DNA of 64,000 bases, taken from assembly GCA_023055425.1 (NCBI GenBank), contig JALGPY010000004.1, forward strand, positions 63,015,718 through 63,079,717, in the 5' to 3' direction. A program made the position numbers and the translations under genes. The DNA is from Linanthus parryae (taxonomy: Eukaryota > Streptophyta > Magnoliopsida > Ericales > Polemoniaceae). The notes beneath the pieces are model-generated. The model was not told the DNA's origin and ran no database searches. It saw only the letters and a program-made list of their open reading frames with translations. This document shows positions 10,112 to 22,245 of the stretch, piece by piece. Position 1 is the stretch's first letter, and each line of letters opens with the position of its first letter.

Positions 10112-11414
10112 CTGTGATGACTTGTAACGTGAATTGTGTCACGTCTCTATAGTTGATCCACGCCTAGAGTTGAGATCTAGATCTTCCTTCTCCTTTGTGC
10201 TAGCTAGGAATGGAGGAAGAGGAAGAATAAAATCACGCAACACGAGGCAACAAGGAGGGGCGGCCTCCTTGGTTTGGCCGACGGGATAGGGGCGGCGGCA
10301 AGGAGGGGCGTTCGGCCTCCTTTGCTTGCTTGCTCTCTCCCCTTTTGTTCTCTCCCACTCAAGTTATGATCAAAAGGCTCATAAGTGTGGGAAGGAAGGA
10401 AGGACCATCCTTTATATGGTCCAACAATTCCTTGCCAACTACCTAAAGGACCTATTTTAGTTCTACTAGAATTCCGTTTAGTCCCTTCCTTGCAAATTAG
10501 GCCTACTAAGTTTGCAAGGTGTTGCAAAGTGATCCTTCTAATTAATTAATTAATCACATTTATTAATTCCCAAATCTAGTTCAACTCTATATAGCGTGTG
10601 ACCCCATAGGTTCTATCTAGTTGGTAGCAACAGTTTGCTAATATGGAGTGGTTTTTAGCAAAACATCCATTCTAGCCAACTAAGAGAATAGTCATCCGAC
10701 AAACCTTGTACAAGTAATTTTCTCCTCCCTTTGTCTCTATATCCAGATTGGACACGAGACATACAAGTCAGACTCGTATATCCAATCCATAGTTTCTCGA
10801 TCCTGGGAATAGCCTTATTCGTGCAAATAACATCAGTGTCCTATATTGATTTATTTGAGTCTGGCCAGACATTCTATAAGCACTATCCCTCGAGTGGCCT
10901 AGGATATTTGCTCCTGTCATGTGGGAGGGACAAATTCTATATACGTCCACTACGATCTCTAAGCTTGCTTCTTATTGTATCCGGTACACGCCTTTATAAC
11001 TACCCCGTTACGGTTTAGCGTTTGACACTACCAAAATCACAATAATCCACAACTGGAACATATAGCGAATTCAAGTCTAAGGATGACAATACCATTGCAC
11101 CACGAGAAGCACTTGTGACTTAACATAACGTGTATGTAGCCTTCCCCGGAGATGGGTCAATCCAGTGCGTCATTACCCTTAATGCACACCTATGTGTTGG
11201 ATCATGATATCTCTATATCAATCCAACCCCATACTAGTCTATAGATGATTCTCCTATTAATAATTATACTGGACTAGGGATATTTAAGATAAACAACACA
11301 ATTGTAAATCTAAGGACTTCATTATATTAAATATCCAATAAATAATACAATGAATGTTCTAGCCAAAATAAATTCATACTAAACTAGATTGCCTCTAGGG
11401 CATCTATTCCAACA
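10112..11414 (-). repeat. 3' LTR of Angela-type copia, 5' end of plus-strand copy missing
   Basis: 1,303 bp matching 20835-22124 closely. The first ~130 bp of the complete LTR (20705-20834) are absent; the sequence starts at CTGTGATGACTTG directly against Athila LTR DNA. It ends CTATTCCAACA at 11414. Directly right of it, the coding strand has GTGCAAGTGGAAGAC before TGTTGG, the usual copia polypurine tract. Confidence 0.9.
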
Positions 11415-11720
11415 GTCTTCCACTTGCACTAGAGACAATCTGACGCATCTCGTATGCCCATGCTCCTATTGTGCCCTTCATGCTTCCACTGCAAAAGCGG
11501 CTTTGTAAGTGGATCTGACAAATTCTCATCTGTAGGAATCTTGCATATCCGAACGTCTCCTCTATCGATAATATCTCGAATCAGATGAAACTTCCTGAGC
11601 ACGTGCTTGGATTTCTGGTGCGACCTGGGCTCCTTTGATTGCGCGATTGCCCCAGTGTTGTCACAGTACAACTAAACTGGATCCGCGATGCTAGGAACCA
11701 CACCAAGTTCAGAAACAAAC
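11415..11720 (-). pseudogene. Copia RNase H, C-terminal part
   Basis: Encodes the end of the copia Pol protein: ELGVVPS, then YCDNTGAIAQSKEPRSHQ, SKHVLRKFHLIRD, GDVRICKIPTDEN and DPLTKPL. The upstream RNase H half is at 15366-15540. With the solo LTR removed the two halves join in frame at FVSELG. RNase H would degrade the RNA strand during reverse transcription. One stop (TAG in place of the Gln-like codon before LYCDN) is present. Confidence 0.9.
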
Positions 11721-14700
11721 TGCAACACCCCCCAAATCATACGGTCGGCCGAGCCGTACATTTGGAAAGATGTCTACGCCCGAGGTGATGAGCCTCAATA
11801 GGAACGGATAAGGATCATCGGTTCACAGTTAGTACAACCATCGATAATCCAAAACATAATTTATTACAAACTCAAGATAGCTGTTAACATTGTTTACAAA
11901 ATGAGATTACATTTATTTGGTGAGATGAAAATACTAGGTGACATTCTAAGCAGCAAGCATTTCTATCCAGCAGTGTCGTGAACGTCCCCTCCTCATCTGT
12001 AACCTGCGGGTTTTGAAATAGCGAAAGCCGACCGCAGAAAAACATTTTAAGTCAGTAAAAACTGATTAAGAATCATACTACAACATGTAAAACGAGTTTT
12101 TGGCTCAACAATTATATAATTCAACGTATCTGGAGTAAACCCACATCAACTGTAAACAATAACTGATTTCACATCTTTAGTCATTAGTTCGGCTGAGGCG
12201 TATTATATCCCAGCGGGTAACAATGTCCACAGAGAGGTAACGATGCAATAAATCACAATATGGGTGCCTCTTGGGACATCACGATCCCAATTCACCCGAG
12301 CGTTGTGGGAGCCCCTACGTCAATCCCCGCTCATAACACAACTATGAGACCTTAAGTGTCGACACCCCTATGCCGTTGTGACCCAAACAGACATAAGTAG
12401 TACTCTATAGTTTTCACATAAATGGGTGGATCGCATCCTTGCGCCCCCGGCCGTAGCCTCGACATAAATATATGGGTGGATCGCAACCTTGCGCCCCCGG
12501 CCGTAGCCTCAACAGAAATATATGGGTGGATCGCAACCTTGCGCCCCCGGCCTTAGCCTCAGCATGAATATATGGGTGGATCGCAACCTTGCGCCCCCGG
12601 CCGTAACCTCCACGCACATCCTCTGTACATCGCCCCAATTATATTATAGTGCATTATTCAACCGACATTTCAGAACTGTAACATTTGATTCAAAGATCAT
12701 ATCATAACCGCATTTTTATCCAAACGGGATATTCAAAACGGGTTCTCAAAATCATGACTCTCAAGCATTTGATCCATCCGTAAAATATTCCAAGTATCAC
12801 GAGTTATAACAAGTTCATATCTTGGAAGATAACACACGCAAAATCACATTTGACAGTTTAAGGTATTGCACATATGAACTTACCGAAACATGTAGAGTGG
12901 TGCATGCGCGACAAGAGGAGTCCTAGTACTCGTGCTCAATAAGCTCCTCGTCTACGAACTGGGTGTCTACAAATACGCAGTTTAATCCTAATCAATACAT
13001 AGCTCCTTCGTACAATTAATGTAATCTTTCCCTATATGCAATGCATGCCCCCGATCATCTTTTTTTCAACTCATTTGTATCCCTAAAATGATTTTACACG
13101 ATCTTGTTTATTAATGACAAGTCAATATATTATTTATGAGTTATAATAATTTAGGAGAATAATTTAATTTAGTTTATTATTATTTTTGTCTAAGACAAAC
13201 AAAAAGAGCTTTTAGCTAAGGTTTATTTCGGTCACTATTTAGGAAAGAAAATTTTCTAGTAACATATAATTAATTATTAAAAATTATTGCTTTGACTAAG
13301 GAACAATAATAGTTATTATAAAGATCACATTTTCTTAATGGAGAAAATATCTTGTTGTCATTCTATACAAAATATTTTTCTTAATTAAAATGAAATTCCT
13401 AGAAAGACATACTTGCTTAAAAAAAATATTCCATTCTTTATCAAATACTGAAACTCGTTTATTCTTATTCCAAAAAAAATAATCAACTCGTGAATATTAC
13501 TAAATTAACGCTCTTCTCGTTTATATAAACACAATACTGATTAACTAGTTTCGTTTTTTTCGGAAAGCATAATAATATATTTTAAGTAACTCGGAAATGT
13601 GTTAAGTTACTCTTTTCAATTAGATTTATTTTAATCATTAGTTAATTTCAAATAAAACAATGTTATCTTACATATAGGCACACGAATTTAGCACTAGTAT
13701 CATTATCGTAGCTTGTAAAAAAGTTCACATATTTTTGTACAAACCGGTCGACCAAGTGATTTAGAAAAAATAAGCTTCTTGAGACAGTTGTATGTAATGA
13801 TACATATATGCAAACTTATGACTATATAGTCAATATTACCAGTAAATAATTATTTATGCTTAACAATAAAAACATTATTAATAATTCAGAAACATAAGCT
13901 GAAGTTTCGGACAACTCGGGTTATTTAACTGATAGTAAAAGACACTAACCTCCCCGACGTTTTCAGAAACTACGAGTGACACCCCAACATGTAATATAAC
14001 TAAAAGTATGTGATGCACTAATACCCTTGCGCAACTACACCTACACTCCCTATAGTTTCAAATCATGCAAGAAAACCCCAACTCAATTAAAAACTTTGCA
14101 CTTTTACCATCTTCTTCACACCAATTTCAAACCCAAATGTGTTCCAGCTACCATGACTCGATTTTGACAATCAGATAGGAACTAAGAGGGAGATTAGATT
14201 TTACCCACGTCAAGAACGGCGAAGAACGGTCAAGAAATTGGGTGGATCGAGCTCGCCCTCGGTGAGATCGGCGTTGGTGGTTGACGTGATTGTTCCGGCT
14301 GCTTCTGGTCGTGTTTGGGTGGCTCCCCGTGCTCCTTGAACTCTCAGGAACGCAAAGAAACACCCAGTTGGAGATGGCTATCGTCTGATTGGTCGGCTCA
14401 AAATTTCGCCGGCGACAATGGAGGTGCGGTGTGGTACTTCAACGCCGGCGATTTCATCGTCCTTAGCTCCGTATGGGTTGTTTCTGGACTCTTCAAAGCT
14501 CCATACGTCGAGAGCAAGGGGTTTTAGGAGATGGGTTTGGCCTGGGTTGCTTCGCCGAGCTCGACGCCGGTAATAATGGTGGTGGCGGCGTCGAGAGTGA
14601 TGGTGGTGGTTGGCTGTGGCCACTGTTGTGGCGGCTGCTGCTGTTTCTGCTTTTCAGTCCGAAAGAGCGAGAGATAGAACAAGAGGGAGAGACGAGCAGT

Positions 14701-15365
14701 GGGAAGAGAGGAAGGGGTAGTTGTGGTGGTTCTCGGCGGTGTTCTCGTCGGCTTTCTTGGCCGGCGTTGGCTGCCTCCTTGAAGCTGCTGCCGCTGCTGT
14801 TGTCGTCGCTTCTGGGCAGAGAAGGAAGCGGAGAGGTGGAAGGGCTGGTTGTGGTTATGGAGGTGGTGGTAGCGGTGTTGTTGTCGGGGAAGTGAAGAAG
14901 ATGAAGAAGGATAAATAGAAGAAACACCAAGTTGCTTTGGAGGAGGTGAAAGGTATTGGGGAATGGGAGCATTCTGAACAGGTGAGTTTGGGAGATGTGA
15001 TATTTATTTTATTTTATTTTAGTTTCTTTTAGGTATTGTACGTGTATAATTATACATGTATGGTGCGTATCAATACATAGAGGTATGTATGTACTATAGG
15101 GTATAGATAAATTATAGGTATAGTATAGTATAGTATTTATACATATATAAATACATCATGTATTATACGGTATGAGTACGGGTATAAGAATACGGTATTA
15201 TCATCAGTATATATACAGTACAAATACATTATTATATATTTGTTTATGTAAAAGACAATTACTCCCCCCTTAGTTTCTAATAATGCAAGTCTTAGCCCCA
15301 ATTTTATAATAAATATGTTTAAGAAAATGCACAATCACCCCCTATAAGCAATTTAGGGTATTTCA
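11721..15365 (-). mobile_element. Solo LTR of a Tekay/Del-like gypsy element
   Basis: 3,645 bp, TGCAACACCCCCC at the left end and TATTTCA at the right, flanked by perfect 5-bp repeats CAAAC (11716-11720 and 15366-15370). The LTR ends (coding strand TGAAATA...GGGGGTGTTGCA) resemble those of plant Tekay/Del chromoviruses. No PBS, PPT, gag or pol lies between the repeats, so it is read as a solo LTR left by recombination. It includes a 50-bp tandem repeat, an AT-rich middle (13020-14100) and a GC-rich, purine/pyrimidine-biased block (14150-14970) whose long overlapping ORFs on both strands are composition artefacts. Confidence 0.75.
12422..12615. repeat. 50-bp tandem repeat, about 4 copies
   Basis: Copies begin with ATGGGTGGATCGCA at 12422, 12472, 12522 and 12572, each followed by CCTTGCGCCCCCGGCC and a variable tail ending near AAATAT. 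The period is exactly 50 bp. It lies inside the solo LTR; the ORFs spanning it merely reflect the repeat. Confidence 0.95.
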
Positions 15366-16280
15366 CAAACTTTCTGATCCAAACAGCTTCCTTTGCTGCG
15401 CCATTTGCAGCAATGTACTCAGCCTCTGTTGTAGAATCAGCTACCGTCTCTTGCTTGGAACTCTTCCAGCTCACCGCAGATCCATTCAGGCAAAACACAT
15501 ATCCCTATTGTGATCTAAAGTCATCTCTGTCGGTTTGGAAGCTTGCATCCGTGTAACCCCTTACACGAAACTCTTCCTCACCGCCAAATATCAAGAAAGC
15601 ATCTTTAGTTCTTCTCAAGTACTTTAGGATGTTCTTGACTACAATCCAGTGACTCTCACCTGGATTGGATTGGTATCTGCTTGTCATACTCAAGGCATAT
15701 GACACATCTGGTCTAGTACATAACATGGCGTACATGATAGATCCTATGGCCGAGGCATAGGGAATTCTACTCATGCGTTCCTTCTCCATCTCATTGGAAG
15801 GACAACCACTCTTCGAAAAAGTGATTCCATGTGACATGGGCAAGAATCCCTTCTTGGAATCTTGCATGTTGAACCGTTCAACACCTTGTCAGTATATGTA
15901 CTTTGACTAAGGCCTAGCAGTCTCTTAGATCTATCTCTATAGATCTTTATACCGAGTATATAGGTTGCTTCCCCTAATTCCTTCATTGAGCAACACTTCC
16001 CTAGCCAATCTTTGACAGATTGCAGCATGGGAACGTCGTTTCCAATGAGTAGTATGTCATCCACATACAAGACCAGAAAAGCTACAGAGCTCCCACTAAC
16101 CTTCTTGTATACACAAGACTCATCTTCGTTTCTGATGAAACCAAACTTTTTGACCACTTCATCAAAACGTCGATTCCAACTCCTAGCAGCTTGCTTCAAT
16201 CCATAAATGGATTGTTGCAGCTTACAGACTTTGTCGGCTTGCTTTGGATCTTCAAAACCCTCAGGCTGTATCATATACAC
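15366..16280 (-). pseudogene. Copia reverse transcriptase palm and RNase H N-terminal part
   Basis: From right to left: MIQPEGFEDP, KLQQSIYGLKQAARSWN, then the catalytic YVDDILLIGND (intact), LGEATYILGIKIYRD, LSQSTYTDKV, a frameshift near 15870, MQDSKKGFLPMSHG, IPYASAIGSIMYAMLCTRPD, LKYLRRTKDAFLIFGG, YTDASFQTD, then a stop and the RNase H segment with [13 protein letters not shown] and AEYIAA ending at KFV. The right end connects through another frameshift near 16290 to the 16271-17107 frame. It would copy element RNA into DNA; the stops make it non-functional. Confidence 0.92.
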
Positions 16281-17326
16281 GTCCTCGAGGAGATTACCAT
16301 AAAGGAATGCTGTTTAGACATCATCTGCCAAATCTCATAGTCGTAGTATGCTGCAATTGCAAGTAGGATTCGGATGGATTTGGTTATAGCGACTGCTGAA
16401 AAGGTTTCATCATAGTCAATACCATGAATCTGTCTGAATCCTTTAGCCACCAATCGGCCCTTGTAGGTAATCACATTACCATCCATGTCGATCTTCTTCT
16501 TCAAGACCCACTTGCACCCTATGGGTCGCGCCCCTTCAAGTGGTTCCACCAAAGTCCATACTTTGTTGGTATACATGGATTCCATCTCGGATCTCATGGC
16601 TTCTAGCCATTTCTGAGAGTCTGACTCTTTTATGGCCTCTTCATACGTAGTAGGCTCATCATCTATGAGCATTGTGTCACCGGAATCGATCACGAGAAGT
16701 CCATACCTCTCGGGTTCCTGGCGCACTCTACTAGATCCACGAAGCTTTTGTGTTACCTGAACAGGCTGTTCCACAACTGCTTGTGGTTCCTGTTCATGTT
16801 TCATAATTGGTTCGGTGATTTGTGTTTCTTGAATTTCTTCAAGTTCCACAGTCCTCCCACTTGCTTCTTTAGAGACAAACTCTCTTTCTAGAAACACGCC
16901 GGTCCGAGCGACAAACACTTTGTTATCGGTTGGATTGTAGAAGTAGTAACCCTTAGTTTCCTTAGGGTACACCACAAATTTACACTTATCCGACTTTGGA
17001 CCTAGTTTGTCTGATTGTAAACGTTTTACATAGACATCGCAGCCCCAAATCTTCATGAACGACAATGTGGGACGCCTCCCATTCCACATCTCATGTGGTG
17101 TTTTCATGACTTATTTAGATGGAACACGGTTAATGGTGAAAGCTGCACTTAATAGAGCATAGCCCCAAAATGATAATGGAAGATAGGTTTGACACATCAT
17201 AGATCGAACCATATCCAATAGGGTTCGATTCCTCCTCGCAGACACGCCATTCCATTGTGGCGTTTCGGGTGGAGTGAGCTGGGACACGATCCCACACTCT
17301 CTAAGATAGTCATCAAACTCTTGGCT
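16271..17326 (-). pseudogene. Copia integrase end, connector and start of reverse transcriptase
   Basis: Same frame as 17327-18400, separated by in-frame stops at 17327 and near 17108. It carries the integrase end (TPPETPQWNG, NRTLLDMVRSMM, PLSFWGYAL, then MKTPHEMWNGRRPTLS and WGCDVYVKR), the PKETKGYYFYNP block, an acidic connector with many Glu and Gln, and the RT entry (RPIGCKWVLKKK, YKGRLVAKGF, YDETFSAVA). The frame breaks at about 16290, in the segment where IWQMDVKTAFLNG would normally be. Part of the polyprotein of the copia at 10112-22124. Confidence 0.88.
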
Positions 17327-18400
17327 TTAGTATTCTCCTCCACGACCCGGTCGTAGAGCCTTGATACTTTTCCCAAGTTGCTTCTCTACTTCACTCTTGA
17401 ATTCTTTGAACATTTCAAAGGATTCAGATTTGGCCCTCATAAGGTACACAAATCCATATCTACTGTAGTCATTAGTAAATGTAATGACGTAGACATAACC
17501 ACCCCTGGCAGGCGTGGAAAATGGCCCACATACATCAATATGTATGAGCGCCAATTGCTCACTGGTCCTATCACCTTTCTTATTGAAAGGGGACTTTGTC
17601 ATTTTTCCCAATAAACAAGCCTCACATGTCTCATATGATTCAAAATCAAATGAGTCTAGAAATTCATCCTTATGGAGTCTAAATACACGTTTCTCGTTTA
17701 TATGGCCTAAACGACAGTGCCTTAAGTAAGCAGCATTTAAATCATGTATTTTAATCCTCTTGGTATTAATTTTGTAGACAGGATTGCTTAGATCAAGGAC
17801 ATACAGTCCATTAAATAATTGCGCACTACAATAGTGAATATTATTAAAATAAAAGGAACAACAATTGTTCTTTATTGAAATAATAAAACCTTCCTTGTCC
17901 AAACAAGAAATAGAAATAATGTTTATGCTCATAGCAGGCACAAAATAGCAATTATTTAATTCTAAAACTAATCCTGAAGATAGAGATAGCTCGCACACAC
18001 CCACGACCAACGCAGCAACCTTTTCTCCATTCCCAACGCGCAGGTCTATCTTCCTTTTAGCAAATTTTCTACTTCTCTTTAGATCCCGCACATTTCGACA
18101 AATGTGAGATCCACATCCAGTATCTAATACCCATGATGTAGAGACAGTTAAATTGACATCTACAACAAAAATACCTGGTGGTGGTGGAATCACTATTCCA
18201 AGCCTCTTGTCCTCCAGATATTTTGGGCAGTTCCTCCTCCAGTGTCCAGGCTGACTGCAGTAGTGACACCCACATTTAGTCACACATTTGGCAATGCCAC
18301 CAACAGGCTTAAGGGCAGGTTCCTTGAGTTTGGCAACTGACTTGCCTTTGCCTTTGGAGGAAGAGGCAAACCTTTTTCCCTTTCCTTTATGTACCATCAT
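17327..18400 (-). pseudogene. Copia Gag zinc knuckle, protease and integrase core
   Basis: 357 codons in one open stretch. Order: Lys/Gly/Ser-rich basic start, CCHC zinc knuckle CHYCSQPGHWRRNC (nucleic-acid binding), protease active site WVLDTGCGSHIC, the pre-integrase zinc-binding region (CRLGH..., CEACLLGKM), then the integrase core with HIDVCGPF and FTNDYSRYGFVYL. The frame ends at GRGGEY-stop (TAA, 17327), after which the same frame resumes. Protease would cut the polyprotein; integrase would insert the cDNA. Confidence 0.92.
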
Positions 18401-19028
18401 AATGACCTTGCACTTACCCTTTTTGATTCTTTGTTCAGTTGTTCTCTACAAATTAAGTAAATTTGGCAGTGGTGTCATGATCTCGTTCATGTTATAGTTC
18501 ATGATGAACTGTCCATAACTCTCTGGCAACGATTGCAACACGAGATCGGTTGCCAACTCTTGGCCGACCGGGAACCCCAGTCGGGCGAGTTTCTCCAAGT
18601 ACCCGATCATACGGAGTACATGGGGTCCCACCGGGTTCCCTTCTTCCAGATGACACTTGAACAATGCCCTAGAGACCTCATACCTCTCAATCCTTGCCTG
18701 CTTTTGGAAGAGCTCCTTTAGATGCTCGATCATATCGACATCATTCATGTTTTCGTGTTGCTTCTGAAGCTCAGAAGTCATGGTGCATAGCATAAGGCAG
18801 GCCGCATCATTAGCGTCATCAACACGCTTGTGATACGCCTTTAGGGCTGCAGGGGTATTGTTCTCTGGACCTGCTGGAAATTGCTCCTCTATTGCGTACA
18901 GTTTCTTCTCTTGCTTGAGAACAATTCTCAAGTTTCTGTACCAAATCAAGGAAGTTGGTTCCAGAGAGCTTGTCCTTCTCAAGGACAGATCGTAGGGAAT
19001 GTTGAGAACTCGCTGAGTTGTTTGCCAT
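18401..19028 (-). pseudogene. Copia Gag (UBN2-type)
   Basis: Starts at the ATG ending at 19028 (MANNSASSQHS), with KDKLSGTNFLDW-like entry, a frameshift near 18950, then the capsid region: YRNLRIVLKQEKKLYAIEE, DDANDAACLMLCTM, ARIERYEVSRALF, EEGNPVGPHVLRMIGYLEKLARLGFP, DLVLQSLPESYGQFIMNYNMN. This is the UBN2 Gag fold common in plant copia. An in-frame stop at 18446 separates it from the zinc-knuckle part. Gag assembles the particle in the cytoplasm. Confidence 0.9.
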
Positions 19029-20690
19029 TTGGAATTCTACAAAAGGAAAATACGCAAGTTTTAGTATTTGTGAATTTTTGACTATATTCAATAATGGCTA
19101 GTTTATCAAATATAGCTGCCACTATTTTTCTACAGATTAATAAGCCTCAAGATATTAATGCGGAAAATATCCTTATATTTTCTAGTGGGCGAAGATCCAT
19201 GTTTCATCTTCTTATGAGCCTGCTGTGGTAAGTCACCCATAATTTGACTACTTTAAGTAGGAACAATTCCAATTGCATTCCTTATGCAACTCTTGGTTCA
19301 ATTGGGCAAATAACTCCTTATTTATCCATCCTTATGGATAATCCCAATTGATTGTCTCTAGGTTTTAATCCCATTAAACACCTAGTTGCGCTCAACCTCA
19401 TACTTAAACAATTTCACACGAGGTGTGCCATCGCACCACATCATTATTAACCAAGTCGCCATGCTCTGACACGCACGATCTTGGGAAATTATGATGATGA
19501 TGATGAGTGTTTAAATAACGAGAAGACAAAAACGCAATATTTGAGTTTTGAGGGATTTTTCAATTCAATTTTAATTATTTTTCTTGATCTATATCAACTA
19601 ATCTATCTATTTGAGTTTGGGCACAACTCCAAATAATAGATCCGGGTTGTCTAATTATCTTATTATCCTAATTGCATGCAGCATCCATACACCAACCACA
19701 AAATAATAAGACAATAAAATAAACTACAAAAAAAAAGAAAAACGGGATGTGGATATGGACTTTTCTAGATTAAAATAATTCCAAGCCAATGGAATTATCT
19801 ATGAACCCTAAAAGCAAACACATCTCCATGCGTCTTCATCTTTTGGTCCAACCTTCGTAGTTTTGTGAAATGCTCCATGCTCCATCTTTTGTGGCTTCCT
19901 TTGGCTATGGGCTTCTTTTCTTTAATCTTGGCTAACAATCTATTCTATCAAGCACTAGCTAAAAACTATACTAAATAAAATAAATCTCACAAGTTGAGAA
20001 AAAAATGGCTCGCACGCCATAAAACCCTAATTAATTATTACAACAAATTGATCAGCTCGCAGGCTGTAAACCAAACCACAAAATTAAACAATCACACCAA
20101 ACCACATCCTAAGGCCATACCCAGTCACCATGCGATTTGCACATAAACAGTTAAAATCCAATTTTAACGGGCTTGATCAATTTTAATTGATTTTAGGAAT
20201 TTTCTAGGGTTAAAACGGTCCAAGGGGCCCAACAATCCAATTGCCTGAACCCCAAAGAGGACCGCCAAGGCCTTGGGCCGGCTGGCCCCTAGCCCACACG
20301 GCTAGGCCGTGGGCTAGGGCTGCCTCGGCCCCTAGGCCGTCCCTTACTTGGGCGACAAGCAAGGAGGGGCGGTCCCCTTAGGGGGCCAAACCTCCTTTGG
20401 GAGTTGTTTCCAAAAATTCTCCCTTGCTTGGTGCCCAAGTTTGGTTGTTTCCTTGTTTGAAAAGAACTCCTTCTTTCCATAGGATGCCCAAACCCTAGAT
20501 CTAAGATCCTAAAATTTCTCAAACTCACCAATTCATGCATCCAATGCAAAAACTATGTCTTGTTTTGATTGATTATTGACAAATTGCATCATATGCTTGA
20601 TTTGTCTTGTTTTACGCAATAAACAATAAATTTAAAATGTAAAACTATCAAAACGTAACACATAAACCACGTTTATGCTCTACGACATGT
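19029..20690 (-). mobile_element. Copia 5' leader, non-coding
   Basis: About 1.66 kb between gag and the primer site. AT-rich on the left (19500-20150), GC-rich at 20220-20400 with repeats of GGCC-type words (CTAGGCCGTGGGC, CCCTAGGCCGTCCC) that could fold. The long leader fits Angela elements. I see no credible ORF. Confidence 0.75.
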
Positions 20691-20703
20691 GGCTCTGATA
20701 CCA
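20691..20703 (-). other. Copia primer binding site (initiator Met tRNA)
   Basis: Coding strand TGGTATCAGAGCC, one base from the LTR end at 20705. Fixes element orientation and LTR border. Confidence 0.95.
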
Positions 20704-20704
20704 C

Positions 20705-22124
20705 TGTAGGGTTTTGATCATGGGTACGCAGAGGAAAAACATAATTCATCCATTCAATACCCTCCAAGGATCACATGACAAGAGACATAACGATGGTAAA
20801 GGAAGAAATCAAGTTACACACCTTTGGGTTTCTCCTGTGATGACTTGTAACGTGAATTGTGTCGAGTCTCTATAGTTGATCCACGCCTAGAGTTGAGATC
20901 TAGATCCTCCTTCTCATTTGTGCTAGCTAGGAATGGAGGAAGAGAAAGAATAAAATCACGCAACACGAGGCAACAAGGAGGGGAGGCCTCCTTGGTTTGG
21001 CTGACGGGATAGGGGCGACGGTAAGGAGGGGCGTTTGGCCTCCTTTGCTTGCTTACTCTCTCTCCTTTGTTCTCTCCCACTCAAGTTATGATCAAAAGGA
21101 TAATAAGTGTGGGAAGGAAGAAAGGAGCATCATTTATATAGTCCAACAATTCCTTGCCTACTACCTAAAGGACCTATTCTAGTCCTACTAGAATTCGGTT
21201 TAGTCCCTTCCTTGCAAATTAGGCCTACTAAGTTTGCAAGGTGTTGCTCCTTCTAATATATTAATCACATTAGTTAATTCCCAAATCTAGTTCGACTCTA
21301 TATAGCGTGTGACCCCAGAGGTTCTATCTGGTTGGTGGCAACAATTTGCTAATATGGAGCGGTTTCTAGCAAAACATCCATTCTAGCCAACTAAGAGAAT
21401 AGTCATCCGACAAACCTTGTACAAGTAATTGTCTCATCCCTTTGTCTCTATATGCGGATTGGACACGATACATACAAGTCACACTCGTATATCCAATCCA
21501 TAGTTTCTCGATCCTGGGAATAGCCTTATTCGTGCAAATAACATCAATATCCTATATTGATTTATTTGAGTCTGGCCAGACATTCTATAAGCACTATCCC
21601 TCGAGTGGCCTAGGATGTTTGCTCCGGTTATGTGGGAGGGACAAATTCTATCTACGTCCACTACGATCTCTAAGCTTGCTTCTTATTGTATCCGGTACAC
21701 GCCTTTATAACTACCCAGTTATGGTGTAGCGTTTGACGCTACCAAAATCACAATAATCCACAACTAGAATATCTAGCGAATTTAAGTCTAAGGATGACAA
21801 TACCATTGCACCACGAGAAGCACTTGTGACTTAACATAACGTGTATGTAGCCTTCTTGGAGATGGGTCAATCCAGTGCGCCATTACCCTTTATGCACACC
21901 TATGTGTTGGATCATGATATCTCTATATCAATCCAACCCCATACTAGTCTATAGATGATTGTCCTGTTAATCATTATACTGGACTAGGGATATTTAAGAT
22001 AAACAACACAATTGTAAATCTAAGGACTTCATTATATTAAATATCCAATAAATAATACAATGAATGTTCTAGCTAAAATAAATTCATACTAAACTTGATT
22101 TCCTCTAGGGCATCTATTCCAACA
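20705..22124 (-). repeat. 5' LTR of Angela-type copia (complete)
   Basis: 1,420 bp, TGTAGGGTTTTG to CTATTCCAACA on the plus strand. Its part from 20835 matches the 3' LTR at 10112-11414. This is the only full-length copy of this LTR in the window and serves as reference for the truncations elsewhere. Confidence 0.92.
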
Positions 22125-22180
22125 CTTTGACCTATCTACCTTCTCATTATGGTGGTTCTGTCATGTTCCATGTGAGTAAT

Positions 22181-22245
22181 TGTAACAACCCCCGATTTAC
22201 CATGTGCCAGGAATCGGGGCGGTGTCACTCCGCATCCAAGGTTAC
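22181..22245 (-). repeat. Tekay-like LTR end, left piece of an interrupted LTR
   Basis: Begins TGTAACAACCCCCG; in reverse complement it ends CGGGGGTTGTTACA and contains GGAGTGACACCGCCCCG, which matches the end of the neighbouring plus-strand LTR (GGAGTGACATCCCCGGG). It is thus the end of a Tekay-like LTR in minus orientation, broken after GTTAC (22241-22245) and resumed at 24917. The 55 bp between it and the copia LTR end (22125-22180) are unassigned. Confidence 0.65.

Larger units (their letters stand above)
10112..22124 (-). mobile_element. Angela-type Ty1/copia element, decayed and split
   Basis: Minus-strand copia: 3' LTR 10112-11414, RNase H 3' part, a 3.6-kb solo-LTR insertion (11721-15365), then pol, gag, a long leader, initiator-Met primer site (20691-20703) and 5' LTR 20705-22124. 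Domain order gag-PR-IN-RT-RH is copia. The RT and RNase H wording (YVDDILLIGND, IPYASAIGSIMYAM, YTDASFQTD, AEYIAA, DPLTKPL) is that of the Angela/BARE branch, and the 1.4-kb LTRs fit. The polyprotein frame has three in-frame stops and at least three frameshifts. The base run after 22124 is CTTTG; the partner is lost at the rearranged left end. Confidence 0.88.

Noticed and set aside
10731..11018. 95-codon ORF with a near copy at 21442-21729
   Set aside because: The repeated ORF only reflects the two copia LTRs; position matches and no known protein is encoded there.
12414..12638. Repeated-peptide ORF (GRKVAIHPYIHAEA-like)
   Set aside because: Direct by-product of the 50-bp minisatellite; the period is not a multiple of three, so the peptide is not a true repeat protein.
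14148..14972. Long overlapping ORFs on both strands (up to 159 codons)
   Set aside because: Low-complexity Gly/Val/Arg on one strand, His/Pro/Ser on the other; they arise from GC-rich simple sequence in the solo LTR. No domain is visible.
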